From positions 170,426 through 227,162 of the forward strand of contig BJOX01000279.1 in NCBI GenBank assembly GCA_009731375.1: a stretch of DNA of 56,737 nucleotides, written 5' to 3'. Source of the stretch: Paulinella micropora (Eukaryota > Cercozoa > Imbricatea > Euglyphida). Shown here piece after piece: positions 12,921 to 22,114 of this stretch (position 1 is its first letter; the number at the start of each line of letters is the position of its first letter). Position numbers and translations under genes: made by a program. Under the pieces are notes generated by a model. That model was not told where the DNA came from. It saw nothing but the letters and a program-made list of their open reading frames with translations, and did no database searches.

Positions 12921-15392
12921 TGCTAAATCTCTACACGCAATTTTTGTCCCGTAATCGACGAAGTGGCAAAAAAAAGGAAGCGAAATTTGCATTTAATCCA
13001 GAGCTGAAGGGTTTGAAGAAAGAGAAAAAGAGATTGCTAGGCGTGTTGGTTAAAAGTAAGACTTCGGAAGGAAAATGAATGTACAGTTCAGAAGTTGAAG
13101 CATTTGAATGGCGTGATAAAAAAAATAAGGTCAAGGAACTGAGAAACGAGAAGAAGATAGAAGATTTAGATCAGATAGTTGTACAGATGAAAAGAAACCC
13201 AAGAAAAGCGTGGTCTATCTTAAGGAAGTTTCTAGAGAAGGAATCAAATAGCCCTAGACAGATTGAGAACAATGAAGGAGCAATAGTTACTGGAAATACA
13301 GCAGCAGAAGTCTTTGCTAATCAGTATCAACATGTTCTTGTTGTTCTTGTTGTTCTTGTTGTTCTTGTTGTTCTTGTTGTTCTTGTTGTTGTTGTTGGTG
13401 TTGGTGTTGGTGTTGGTGTTGGTGTTGGTGTTGTTGTTGCTGTTGTTGCTGTTGTTTTTGTTGTTGTTGTTGTTGTTGTTGTTTTTGTTTTTGTTGTTGT
13501 TGTTGTTGTTCTTCTTCTTCTTCTTGTTGTTATTGTTGTTGCGTTTATAAATTGCTGAAAGGCCATCCCAAGAAGGAACCCACCAAAAGAACCTACAAAA
13601 ATAAAATGGCAATACTGAAGGCAATTTCTGGAAATTTAGGCAGAGATCGCCGGTAAAAAGGCAGTACACCCTGGTTTTATTTGTTGTTTTCTCCTGTTGT
13701 TTTTGTTTTGATGGTTGTCTGTCTTCTGTCTTCGTCTTCAGACTGTCTTCGTCGTTATCGTTGTCGTCATTGTCGTCGTTGTCGTCGCTGTCGTCGTTGT
13801 CATCGTTGTCGTATTTGTCGTCGTTGTCGTCGTTGTCCTTGCCGTTGCTGATGCTGCTACTGCAGATTTTTCTCCTTCATAAATTAATTGCTAATCACAA
13901 AGGTCCAGTTTTTTCTGCCCTCTTAGATGTTTCGAAAGCTTTTGATTCAGTGGAAAGGGATTTATTGTGGGAGAAAATGGAAAAATTAGGGGTCTCCCCG
14001 TTTTTTTTGAGTGCTTTGAAAGGTTTGTATAGTCCTGTTCAAAATAGAGTGGACATCCATGATGGGGTCTCTGATTCGTTTGTTGCAGAGAGAGGAGTTA
14101 GACAGGGTTGCCCTCTCTCTCCTTTACTTTATTGTCTATATACTACTGACCTGGTTGGCAAGTTACGGAACTCGAATACAGGAATCTCAGTAGGAACATT
14201 AGATCAGGGCAATCTAGTTTCGCCTCTCCATATGTCTTGTTTATTATATATTGATGACATTGTGTTATGAGCAAAATCAAGATCGAATTTACAGAAACAA
14301 TTAGACATTTGCGGAAACTGGGCACGGGAGAATAATGGGGAATTTAATCAAGATAAGTCTAATTTAGTTGTTTTTAAACAGAAGAGACTGATTGAAAATG
14401 AGGAGAGTTTCACTTGGACTCTGTCTGGAAATTCTGTTGTGTTAACGAACTCGTATAAGTATTTGGGTGTTATTTTTGAAAGTGAATTATCTTGGAAACT
14501 TATGTGTGAGGATAGAATTAAGAAAGCTAAACAGAATTTAAACGTTGTGTTAGCTATGGGAGTTCGAAGAGGTATTGCGCCAAAAATTGCTATGCAGTTG
14601 TTTTCAAGCTCAGTATTTCAGTCCATGGACTGGGGAAGTGAGTTTTGGCGTCCTGAATTTTGTTGGAAGGATGGAGATAAGTTTAACAATTGCGTTGCCA
14701 GGAAAGTTTTGAGAGTGCCCAAAGATTACCCAAGCTTAGCGTGCCAAGGTGAATTGGGATTATGGTCTTGTATTGGAAAAGGTGAGTATAGAAGATTATC
14801 CTTCTTGCGCTCTATACTACTCTTAAAAGAAGATAGTATGTCTAAGATTAGTTGTTTTAACACTATTAGTGGTTTTTGTAATAATTGGGTCACCAGACCT
14901 TTCAAGAGTGTGAACAAAGTTATTGGAGAGAGAAACTACGCGCTTCTCAGTTGTCTTTTTATAAGTTAGTAAAGAAGGATTTGAAAATGGAGTTCTATCT
15001 GGAAGGAGGCAATTATGAAGGAGGTAGGAGATTGATCTCTCTTGTTAGAGCTGGTTGTTTAAGATTTGGAATCACTAATCGAGGATTTGGTACTCCAGTC
15101 AATGTTATTTGTGATGTTTGTAAACATAAAATACATTATGAGACTCTTGTACTTCAAGATTTCAATTCATGTGTCTTTCTTGCCTAATCTGCAGCAAAAA
15201 TATTTAGGGTCTTTTATGTCATGGAATATTAATGGCCCTATCAATAATGATCAATTAAAAAAATTATTACATTCAAATGCATTAGTTACCTCTTCCTTTG
15301 TCAATGCTATGAGGTTTTTTCTGAGAGATCTTTGTAACAAAATTGAAGGACTAACCAGGAGTTATGCTTCTGGTTTGTCTGTAGGATTATAG
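12915..15392 (+). pseudogene. Decayed LINE (non-LTR retrotransposon) ORF2 remnant
   Basis: Pieces of a reverse transcriptase remain in order. A charged linker upstream of the RT (12915-13330) contains KAWSILRKFLEKE and an in-frame TGA at 13076. The RT core follows: LDVSKAFDSVERDLLWEKM at about 13927, RQGCPLSPLLY at about 14101 and YIDDIVL at about 14249. A TGA at 14268 interrupts the usual DDIVL-L-AKS context. The thumb and C-terminal part lie at 14271-15392 with two frame changes (about 14930 and 15180). Microsatellites occupy 13326-13550 and 13740-13850, and the N-terminal RT palm seems missing. Endonuclease is not seen. A TAC-rich tail follows at 15424. The element cannot be active. Its clade is not assigned. 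Confidence 0.8.
13326..13860. repeat. (GTT)n and (TCG/TTG)n microsatellites inside the LINE
   Basis: GTT/GTTCTT/GGTGTT repeat at 13326-13550 and a TCGTCGTTG repeat at 13740-13850 flank ~110 bp of unplaced sequence (13560-13670). Together they replace the segment of LINE expected between the linker and the RT core. Confidence 0.85.
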
Positions 15393-15539
15393 CCTCCGCC
15401 AAGGGGACTGCTATCCTTATCAATACTACTACTACTACTACTCGTAGTAAAAAAAAGACGTTAGTTGAGTCGAGCCTGGCCAGAGTCTACAAGAAAGATA
15501 CAAGAGAAGAGAAAGAGTCCGCTTTTTACAAAGCAGACT

Positions 15540-15560
15540 AAAAGTGCAAAGCACAGAGTA

Positions 15561-15608
<48 letters not shown>

Positions 15609-15700
15609 CAGACAGACACAGACAGAGTCTAGACAGACAGACAGGAAGGAAAGAAGGAAGGAAGTAAGGAAAGACATAAAGGAAGGAAGGAAGGAAGGAA

Positions 15701-15736
<36 letters not shown>

Positions 15737-16458
15737 AAAGAAAGAAAGATAAAAAGAAAGAAGGACGGAAGAGAAAGAAGGAAGAAGAAAAAAAAAGAAA
15801 AGAGAGAAGAGAAAGAAGAGAGAGAAGAGAAAGAAGAGAAAGAAGAGAAGGAAGGAAGAAGGAAGAAAAAGATGAGAAAGAAGAAGAAGAAGAAGAAGAA
15901 GAAGAAGAAGAAGAAGAAGAAGAAGAAGAAGAAGAAGAAGAAGAATAAGAAGAAGAAGAAGAAAGGAAGCAAGGAAGGAAAAAGAAGCAAGGAAGAAGTC
16001 AAGAAAGAAAGAAAGAAAGAAAAGAAGGAAGAAGAAGGAAGAAGGAGAGAGGAAGAAACAGAAAGAAGGAAGAAGGAGAAGGAAGAAGAAGAAGAAGTAG
16101 ACGACGAAGACGAAGAAAAAGAAGAAAAAGAAGAAGAAGAGGAAGAAGGAAGAAGAGGAAAAAGAAGAAGAAGAAGAAGGAAGAAGAAGAAGAAGAAAGA
16201 AGAAGAAGAAGAAGGAAGAAGAAGAAGAAGAACAAGAAGAAGGAGGAGGAGGAAGAAGAAGAAGGAAGAAGAAGGAAGAAGAACAACAAAGAAGAACAAG
16301 AAGAAAGAAGAAGGAAGAAGAAGAAGAAGAAGAAGAAGAAGAAGAAGAAGAAGAAGAAAGATGAAAAAAGAAAGGAGAAAGAAGAAAGAAGAAGAAAGAA
16401 AGAAGAGGAAGAAGAGGAAAAATAGGAAGAAGAGTAAGAAGAAGAATTCTAGAAGAGA

Positions 16459-16499
<41 letters not shown>

Positions 16500-16515
16500 T
16501 AATAATAATAATAAT

Positions 16516-16548
<33 letters not shown>

Positions 16549-16630
16549 AAGAAGAAGAAGAAGAAGAAGAAGAAGAAGAAGAAGGAGGAGGAGAAGGAGG
16601 AGGAGGAGGAGGAGGAGCAAGAAGAGTGAG
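15540..16630. repeat. Purine-rich (GAAA/GAAG/GAA/GGA)n block with AAT
   Basis: About 1.1 kb of almost pure purine on the plus strand, with an AAT tract at 16460-16515. Such homopurine tracts can form triplex DNA (general knowledge). Lys/Glu- or Leu/Phe/Ser-rich frames are artefacts. Confidence 0.95.
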
Positions 16631-16794
16631 AGAAGGGGAAATCGAGGTTGTGGAGGAGGTTTACCTTTGTGCAAGGTGCGTGAAGAGAGATACTACTGAT
16701 TGTCAACATTCACCTTTATGCCAGTCACCTTGCATCATATCTTTTCGAGTATTTTATGATTCTTCATCTTATGTTTTCAAGGTGGAGTGAGTGA

Positions 16795-18843
16795 ATGATG
16801 GGTTCAAAAGTATGGAAGGTGACCAAATTGGTATCTCTCTTCGCTGGCGTTGGGTTTCTGTTCTGTACGATATGGAACATAAATCTTCTGCGATATTGGT
16901 ATTTTACCAATCCTGGTGAGGGGTTGTATGTCGCCCAATATGAATCTGTATTGGTGGGTCCCGAGAAAGGACGCCAAAGTCTGATCCTTGTACTGAGCAT
17001 GCAACTACAGCGACTGACCGCCTTGTCGTCACCAAGCAGCGAAGGGAAACGAGGTGAAGGTGATGAGGACTTCAGCTGGAACATGTCAACGCTGCCCATA
17101 TCACTCACCTCCTTGGCCTGCAGGATGTCTAACCTGGGGGGGCAAACTCCTAGTACTTTTTGTGTCTCCCCCGATGAGTCAGTCGTGGAAATTGCTGCTG
17201 CAAATGCTGGCTCGGAATTATCTGAGCAACAGGTGCTCTCGATGGCCGCGCTGGTGGTGATCGAGCATCAACGAAGCTTAAATCAAGCCTTTCCACTTTG
17301 CCGCGGTAAAATCGACTGGTACTGCGAAGACAGGGGCCACGGCACAATTCCAAGAGCAGCCAACCGCGAGGGAGAGGCAGTCATTCCATGTTGGTTGACA
17401 GAACCAAATGAAGCACGACCAGTTTTACAGCAAGTGGATCATCTGCAGATGAATAACATATACAAACACTTTCAGCAAGTTGCTTATTGGGAGAGCATTG
17501 ACAATTGTCCCTCCTCATCCAGTGGCCTCGGTATCGTCCTTTCCCCGTCTACAATGAAGGCGCTGGAAGTATGGGCGAGACAGGACCCAAGCATGTGTTT
17601 TTCGACGTTTGCCGACGCCATGTCCACAGCAACAAAAGGAATGGGTAGGGGTAGAGAAAACGATGCAGGTAATGGTAAGAATGAGCTGCCACGGCCTACA
17701 CTGACGGTCCTTGGTCTGGCAACCGATCCTAGCCACTCGGTGGCAATGCTGCAGAAGGCGAGCGCAGAGGCTTATGGATATCGACTTCATTTAATAAGTC
17801 CACAGTGGTTCATCGAGCGCCAGCGTGAAGATTGCATGTGTAAAGCCTCTGATTGTTTCAATGGAACCTTTCAAATAGGGTTCAAAATTATCTTCCTTCA
17901 TAGAGCAGTAAATGTATTACTTGAGGCAGGTGACATTTTCCCTAGTGACTACATTCTCTTGGTGGACTCCTATGACGCTTTCTTTACACGACCTGCATCA
18001 GAACTACTTGTTGCATTCGATTCTTTTGACAGTGATTTTGTTGCCGGTGGGATTCTTGACTTATGTCCAGGTTTCCCATGCTCACATGGCGGTGTATTGA
18101 CCAGCAGTCGTTGCGTCAACGGTGGGTTTTTAATGGGCCATGTTGCTTCATACATCTGGTTCTTTCATTTTTGGAGTGCGACACGTGCGAATGATGACGA
18201 AGATTACCTCCGTTTTCTTTACCAGCATATCTGGAATGGGGACATGTGCGGGGAGAATCTGCCACCAGCACCGGAAGCACGAGGCAGCAAGACAGATCCG
18301 ACGCGGAAGGCAACAACAAAAGATGAATGTTGTCCACGAGTGGCGATCGACTATCAACACAAACTCGTATTGAATGCCGTGCACTTGTCTTTCATAGGAT
18401 TTCCGGTTCGCTTTTTCAGGTGGCCGCCCATGCCACCACTTGTTCTGGGTTCTTGGAACTTCCCTGCTGTTGTGCATATCCCTGGAGAACCTTTGTGGTT
18501 CTATGCGGTGTACATGTCTTCACAGTATGCAGAAGCTGTGTTCCTTGGTTTGGTAGTAACCTGCACTACTGTGGTGTGGTTATGCTGGCGAGCTGCGCCT
18601 GTAGTGCCCAAGGCAGGTCAGCGCAATGCCACTAGTTGTTGGATACGAGTGCGCATCTTTTCTAGCGTTTTGATCTTCGGCTTGGTCTCCGCGCTGGCCT
18701 TTTTGACTGGGATCTCTTCGGCGCACCTGTTTGCAGAAAGTGGCTGGTTTTGCGAAGCCACACGGCGTATGGAAGACAGACACTCAATCTCTGAATTGTT
18801 GTACCCCTTAAGCTTTCCTGAATGGTATATTGCATATACTTGA
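16795..18843 (+). CDS. Predicted membrane protein with PLOD-type glycosyltransferase-like domain
   Basis: An intact 682-aa single-exon frame. TGA lies in frame directly before the ATG-ATG start. An N-terminal hydrophobic segment (about residues 10-30) could be a signal anchor, and two further hydrophobic segments (about 578-600 and 622-645) lie near the C-terminus. The middle (about 300-560) resembles the glycosyltransferase domain of lysyl hydroxylases/procollagen galactosyl- and glucosyltransferases. It has GFKIIFLHRAVNVLLEAG, then ILLVDSYDAFF with D391 and D394 as the expected metal/UDP-sugar-binding aspartates, then CVNGGFLMGH (G443-G444) and a later acidic VAIDYQ (D519). The likely role is a Golgi or ER luminal sugar transferase; acceptor and sugar are unknown. 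No 2-oxoglutarate hydroxylase domain is present. It lies between a purine repeat and a retrotransposon, yet has no stops. It could be a host gene or a retrogene; no poly-A remnant is seen. Confidence 0.7.
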   Translation: MMGSKVWKVTKLVSLFAGVGFLFCTIWNINLLRYWYFTNPGEGLYVAQYESVLVGPEKGRQSLILVLSMQLQRLTALSSPSSEGKRGEGDEDFSWNMSTLPISLTSLACRMSNLGGQTPSTFCVSPDESVVEIAAANAGSELSEQQVLSMAALVVIEHQRSLNQAFPLCRGKIDWYCEDRGHGTIPRAANREGEAVIPCWLTEPNEARPVLQQVDHLQMNNIYKHFQQVAYWESIDNCPSSSSGLGIVLSPSTMKALEVWARQDPSMCFSTFADAMSTATKGMGRGRENDAGNGKNELPRPTLTVLGLATDPSHSVAMLQKASAEAYGYRLHLISPQWFIERQREDCMCKASDCFNGTFQIGFKIIFLHRAVNVLLEAGDIFPSDYILLVDSYDAFFTRPASELLVAFDSFDSDFVAGGILDLCPGFPCSHGGVLTSSRCVNGGFLMGHVASYIWFFHFWSATRANDDEDYLRFLYQHIWNGDMCGENLPPAPEARGSKTDPTRKATTKDECCPRVAIDYQHKLVLNAVHLSFIGFPVRFFRWPPMPPLVLGSWNFPAVVHIPGEPLWFYAVYMSSQYAEAVFLGLVVTCTTVVWLCWRAAPVVPKAGQRNATSCWIRVRIFSSVLIFGLVSALAFLTGISSAHLFAESGWFCEATRRMEDRHSISELLYPLSFPEWYIAYT

Positions 18844-18919
18844 TGTCGATGTGAACAAGTCGAAAAGTGAAATATTTTGAGAGTCAATGTGTTTCCATAT
18901 CGTGATTTCCCTCCAACTG

Positions 18920-18925
18920 AATAAA
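18920..18925 (+). promoter_or_regulatory. Possible polyadenylation signal AATAAA
   Basis: AATAAA lies 77 bp after the stop of the glycosyltransferase-like gene, a plausible position for 3' end formation. The motif is short, so this could be chance. Confidence 0.35.
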
Positions 18926-19312
18926 AATGCGGCTTTATCTAATCTGGTCGGGGCGAGACCTAAAGTGACAGTGTAGTTAGTATGTATTGCTACCTTAACA
19001 TCCGTGGCATATTTCTTCAAATTTTAGGCTTTTTCTTTATATACTATATACTGTTAATGGCAACCTTCTTTTCTTTCAAGTGGGCAGACGTGTCGAATCC
19101 CGGCCCCGGGCATAATCAGGGCCGCTTGCCAAGGATGCAGATTTATTTAATAACTTTCAGATTTAATAGTTATTTATTGACAGGGGTTGAAGTTACCGGA
19201 CCACGAGTGACCGTGCTTACCCCTTTGCTGCGGCATAAGGTTAAATTTAATATATACTAGGGCTGGTTCAACTAGCGGGAAAACTGGCAAGGGCTAGGTC
19301 TGCAGCCTGAGG
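18926..19312. other. Intergenic sequence between host gene and retrotransposon
   Basis: Mixed sequence without a gene. A short CG-rich inverted motif (cccggccccgggc) lies near 19100. The last four bases, 19309-19312 (gagg), match the four bases after the far LTR of E2 and are its candidate target-site duplication. Confidence 0.5.
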
Positions 19313-19516
19313 TGTAATGCCCCCAACGATAGCTCGTAAAAAGTCGGTAATACAACCAAACACAGTCCTCAAAAGATGAGAATGATGTCTCAGGCGTTAT
19401 ATTATCTCAGTGAAGCCAAAAAGGAAAACTGCAACAGACCAGGAATAAAATGGCATCAGGTCCAATCCGGACAAATAATACTGAAAAACAAGCTGGTGCA
19501 CCTGTCACCAGGAAAA
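19313..19516 (-). repeat. E2 3' LTR, distal part
   Basis: It aligns with 40073-40276 of the other LTR, from tgtaatgcccccaacg to caccaggaaaa, where E1 interrupts it. Differences from the partner include a 4-bp aggc insertion near 19396. The rest of this LTR resumes at 29502. Confidence 0.85.
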
Positions 19517-19646
19517 TGTCGGCCGGCCCGTACATTACATAGTGGCATCAAGTGTTGTCCGGCTTGTCGTTACTTTACTCTTATGCTTGGTCTGCCCCTC
19601 TACAGTTGAGGTACGACTAAGTGTCAGAGTAGCTGTTCCGGTTACA
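19517..19646 (+). repeat. E1 5' LTR
   Basis: 130 bp, from tgtcggccggcccgtac to ctgttccggttaca, matching 29362-29491 except at 19576. It is short for a gypsy LTR. No TATA box is obvious inside it. Confidence 0.9.
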
Positions 19647-19648
19647 TC

Positions 19649-19663
19649 TGGAGCCACTAACAA
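19649..19663 (+). promoter_or_regulatory. E1 primer-binding site
   Basis: TGGAGCCACTAACAA begins two bases after the LTR. TGG is the complement of the tRNA CCA end, so the primer tRNA would end in ...TTAGTGGCTCCA. The tRNA species was not identified. Confidence 0.75.
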
Positions 19664-20013
19664 AAATTGAACGGGGTTTTGCTTTTGCTTTTCGTGAGGT
19701 TCACGAAAAGCTCAAGTTCTCACGTTTTTCTTGCCTTGTTTTTCTTGAGGTTTTGACACCTCGGAATTTCCGACAGAAAAGGGTGTTGACCTTTTTCAAG
19801 TTTTGCTTTAGACAGTTGAGCTCTCCTTAGGGGGAGAGGGATAGAAACAGATTGTGTGTGAGGTGTAGGAGCACGCACATTTGTTTTGTATTCGGTTGGA
19901 GGAAACAGGTGTCACCAGCATAACTCATAAGCTGTGTGTGGAGCAGTTGTGTGTGTGTGCTGTGTGTGTCATTTGTTGCTTTCTCACATCTCTCTTCTCT
20001 TTCTCATTTCGAT
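19664..20013 (+). other. E1 untranslated leader
   Basis: About 350 bp between the PBS and the first good Gag ATG. It contains a cttttcgtgaggttcacgaaaag inverted repeat (about 19687-19709) and a TG dinucleotide stretch near 19945-19967. The open frame extends upstream to a GTG at 19936, but that stretch is TG-repeat-derived and hydrophobic, so ATG at 20014 is preferred. Confidence 0.6.
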
Positions 20014-22113
20014 ATGTTACCACGTGAGAATAGGAGGAGGATGTTGACAGCAAGCAGCCCTTATTCTACACCAGCGTATACTAGGGGGGGTGGGTCTTTG
20101 GTACCTTCCTCTCTTGGTACACGTTTTATGGGGGCAGGAGCCCTCACAGCGTCGAGTTCGTCGACAACAGGGGGAACACCTCCCTCTTTGCACTTCATCT
20201 CTGCTCGTCTGGAAGACGATTTGAAGACGATGTGGCAGTTTCGTCTCACAGGTGATAGTTGGGCGGACCAGTTACCGTCCACAAAGGCATTGCAGACGGT
20301 CAGACAATGCATTAATGCTATCTCGCCTGGTTCGACGAGGAACGTGTGGGACACACTTGTGATCGGACGCACCACAGTGGCCAATGTTATGGTGGCAGCA
20401 GAGATGGTGGTTCAGATTGCAGAAGCTGTGGGCATGGGGACCCACTACTGGACGCCTGAGAGGCTGGATGCGTCCAGATTGATGGCATCAACGGAGGGAA
20501 TGGTCGATCTCAATATAGCGAGGTTGGGACAAGTCCAAGCTGAAGCCTGGGGCACCACTGCCATGGCTGGAGACCTTTCTCGTGACTTTGTCAAACGTCA
20601 CGGACAGCCTGTGTACGACTTGGTTGGCTGTTGGCCGTCTTGGGATGTCTTGGATCAAGGGCATCCAAGATGGACTGAAGTGCAAAAGTTTGCTCAGTTT
20701 CACAGTCAGGTTTGGGCCAGAGTGTCACCCACTGTGCACGCAATGGGCAACTTTATTTTTCGGCCCAAGAGTGGTGTTGGGGCTAAAGTGCTCTCAATAG
20801 ACGACGTGTTCACGCCCATTTTCGACGCAATGGATGGCTTCTGGGACAAGGCAGTCTCAGGGACAAAGCCCACTTGGGCTACAGCGGGATCGTCTGAAAA
20901 TCTCGTCACGTTGGAACGATTGCTGGTAGTGGATGCCATCGTTTATATGGCCAAAGCTTTTTATCATTTTGCTGTGGCTTGGGATGGCCAGGCAGAACGA
21001 CGAAAGCTTGCGGTTTCGTCATGGAACCGTAAGATGGAAAAGAACGACGAGGAACGACGTCGTACTATTGAACGTCACCAGAAGGATGTGGACCGCCTTC
21101 TGGGTGACCAGAAGGCTTTTGCTCTGGACAATCAGAAGGTTGCAATTCCTAGGCATATCTCTGAGCTTCGTATGTGGCTGACAGAGGTACGTCGGGTCTG
21201 TCGTTCAGCTAACATTTATACGCCTGAGGATGTGGCCATAGTGGCTGATAGGTTCTTTCGTTGTCAGTCATCGGTGGACAACGAATGGCTTATGCAAAGC
21301 GAGGTGTGGGCAGCTTTTTGGGGAAAGCTGCAGTCTACTCGGTTCGACGCCATGTGTGTCGATAGTATTGGTCTGATGCTCGCAGAGAAGATGGGCTACC
21401 ATGTTTTTGCCTCTAAGTCACAGGAGGTCAGTCAGCTGCAGGCGGAGGTCAAGTGGATGGTGAATAAGAAGCCTGTACTCCACTACATGTTCCAGAGGAT
21501 AATGGACATGGTGATTATGCTCACACCTGCAGAAGCCTTCAAATTGACGGCTGTGGCATTGTTCGATCTGAACAATCAAGTCTTTATTAAGATGGCGAAA
21601 GAGATTCAGACGGACACAGAGGTATGGGAATACCTCCTCAAGGGTACTGGACAGTCTACCCCTGAGGCCAGTCCGGAGATATGGAACGTGGATGAAGACG
21701 TGTTGGGGAAAGTCATGCGTCGAGTCCAGAAAACCATCATCGATGAGTGGAAGTGGTCGGGTCCGAGGTCAGGGACTCCCACTCAAGGTAATCAGAACCA
21801 GGGGGGAGGGGATGGTGCGGGACCATTCGAGCCCGGGGATGAAGTTTATTGGGGCCAGGGGTACTCGCGCAGGGGACCTCAGTTCTATGGTCAGAGACCC
21901 CAAGGGGGGCCGGGGCAAGGTCGTCAACGGTTCCAGAGGTCATACTACAACCCCAGGGTGCATAGGCCGTTGTGCATGAAGAAGGCGGGAGCCTTGTGGC
22001 TCAAATCGGGAGCCATGTGCAAGAGCAATTGCCAGAATTTTCATCCTGAAGGCTGGGATGACTCGGTGCAGAAGGAAGTCTTGAGGATGACTCGGTGCAG
22101 AAGGAAGTCTTGA
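20014..22113 (+). CDS. gag: E1 Gag-like capsid/nucleocapsid protein
   Basis: About 699 aa from the ATG at 20014. The N-terminal and central parts are helical and unrecognised beyond position, and are expected to form the particle. Near residues 654-678 is a cysteine/histidine cluster C-x14-C-x3-C-x3-H, a CCCH-type pattern in place of the usual CCHC zinc knuckle, preceded by a Gly/Arg/Gln-rich, probably RNA-binding stretch. The frame ends at 22113 inside the second copy of a 29-bp tandem duplication (22057-22085, 22086-22114). With one copy the frame would run straight into pol, so Gag-Pol was probably a single frame and the present C-terminus (about ten residues after the duplication) is an accident. 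The Gag call rests on position, finger and lack of enzyme motifs. Confidence 0.75.
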   Translation: MLPRENRRRMLTASSPYSTPAYTRGGGSLVPSSLGTRFMGAGALTASSSSTTGGTPPSLHFISARLEDDLKTMWQFRLTGDSWADQLPSTKALQTVRQCINAISPGSTRNVWDTLVIGRTTVANVMVAAEMVVQIAEAVGMGTHYWTPERLDASRLMASTEGMVDLNIARLGQVQAEAWGTTAMAGDLSRDFVKRHGQPVYDLVGCWPSWDVLDQGHPRWTEVQKFAQFHSQVWARVSPTVHAMGNFIFRPKSGVGAKVLSIDDVFTPIFDAMDGFWDKAVSGTKPTWATAGSSENLVTLERLLVVDAIVYMAKAFYHFAVAWDGQAERRKLAVSSWNRKMEKNDEERRRTIERHQKDVDRLLGDQKAFALDNQKVAIPRHISELRMWLTEVRRVCRSANIYTPEDVAIVADRFFRCQSSVDNEWLMQSEVWAAFWGKLQSTRFDAMCVDSIGLMLAEKMGYHVFASKSQEVSQLQAEVKWMVNKKPVLHYMFQRIMDMVIMLTPAEAFKLTAVALFDLNNQVFIKMAKEIQTDTEVWEYLLKGTGQSTPEASPEIWNVDEDVLGKVMRRVQKTIIDEWKWSGPRSGTPTQGNQNQGGGDGAGPFEPGDEVYWGQGYSRRGPQFYGQRPQGGPGQGRQRFQRSYYNPRVHRPLCMKKAGALWLKSGAMCKSNCQNFHPEGWDDSVQKEVLRMTRCRRKS

Positions 22114-22114
22114 G
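22057..22114 (+). repeat. 29-bp tandem duplication at the gag-pol junction
   Basis: Two exact copies of a 29-bp segment starting gatgactcggtgcagaagg and ending aagtcttgag. Because 29 is not a multiple of 3, it shifts the frame. Both frames read DDSVQKEVLR from it, showing that pol is the direct continuation of gag. Confidence 0.9.

Noticed and set aside
13079-13558. A separate gene with a poly-Val tail
   Set aside because: The first part is the LINE linker and the Val/Leu part is GTT microsatellite. It is in frame with the upstream LINE piece across a TGA.
15538-16700. Long Lys/Glu/Arg and Leu/Phe/Ser frames
   Set aside because: Translations of a purine or pyrimidine simple repeat.
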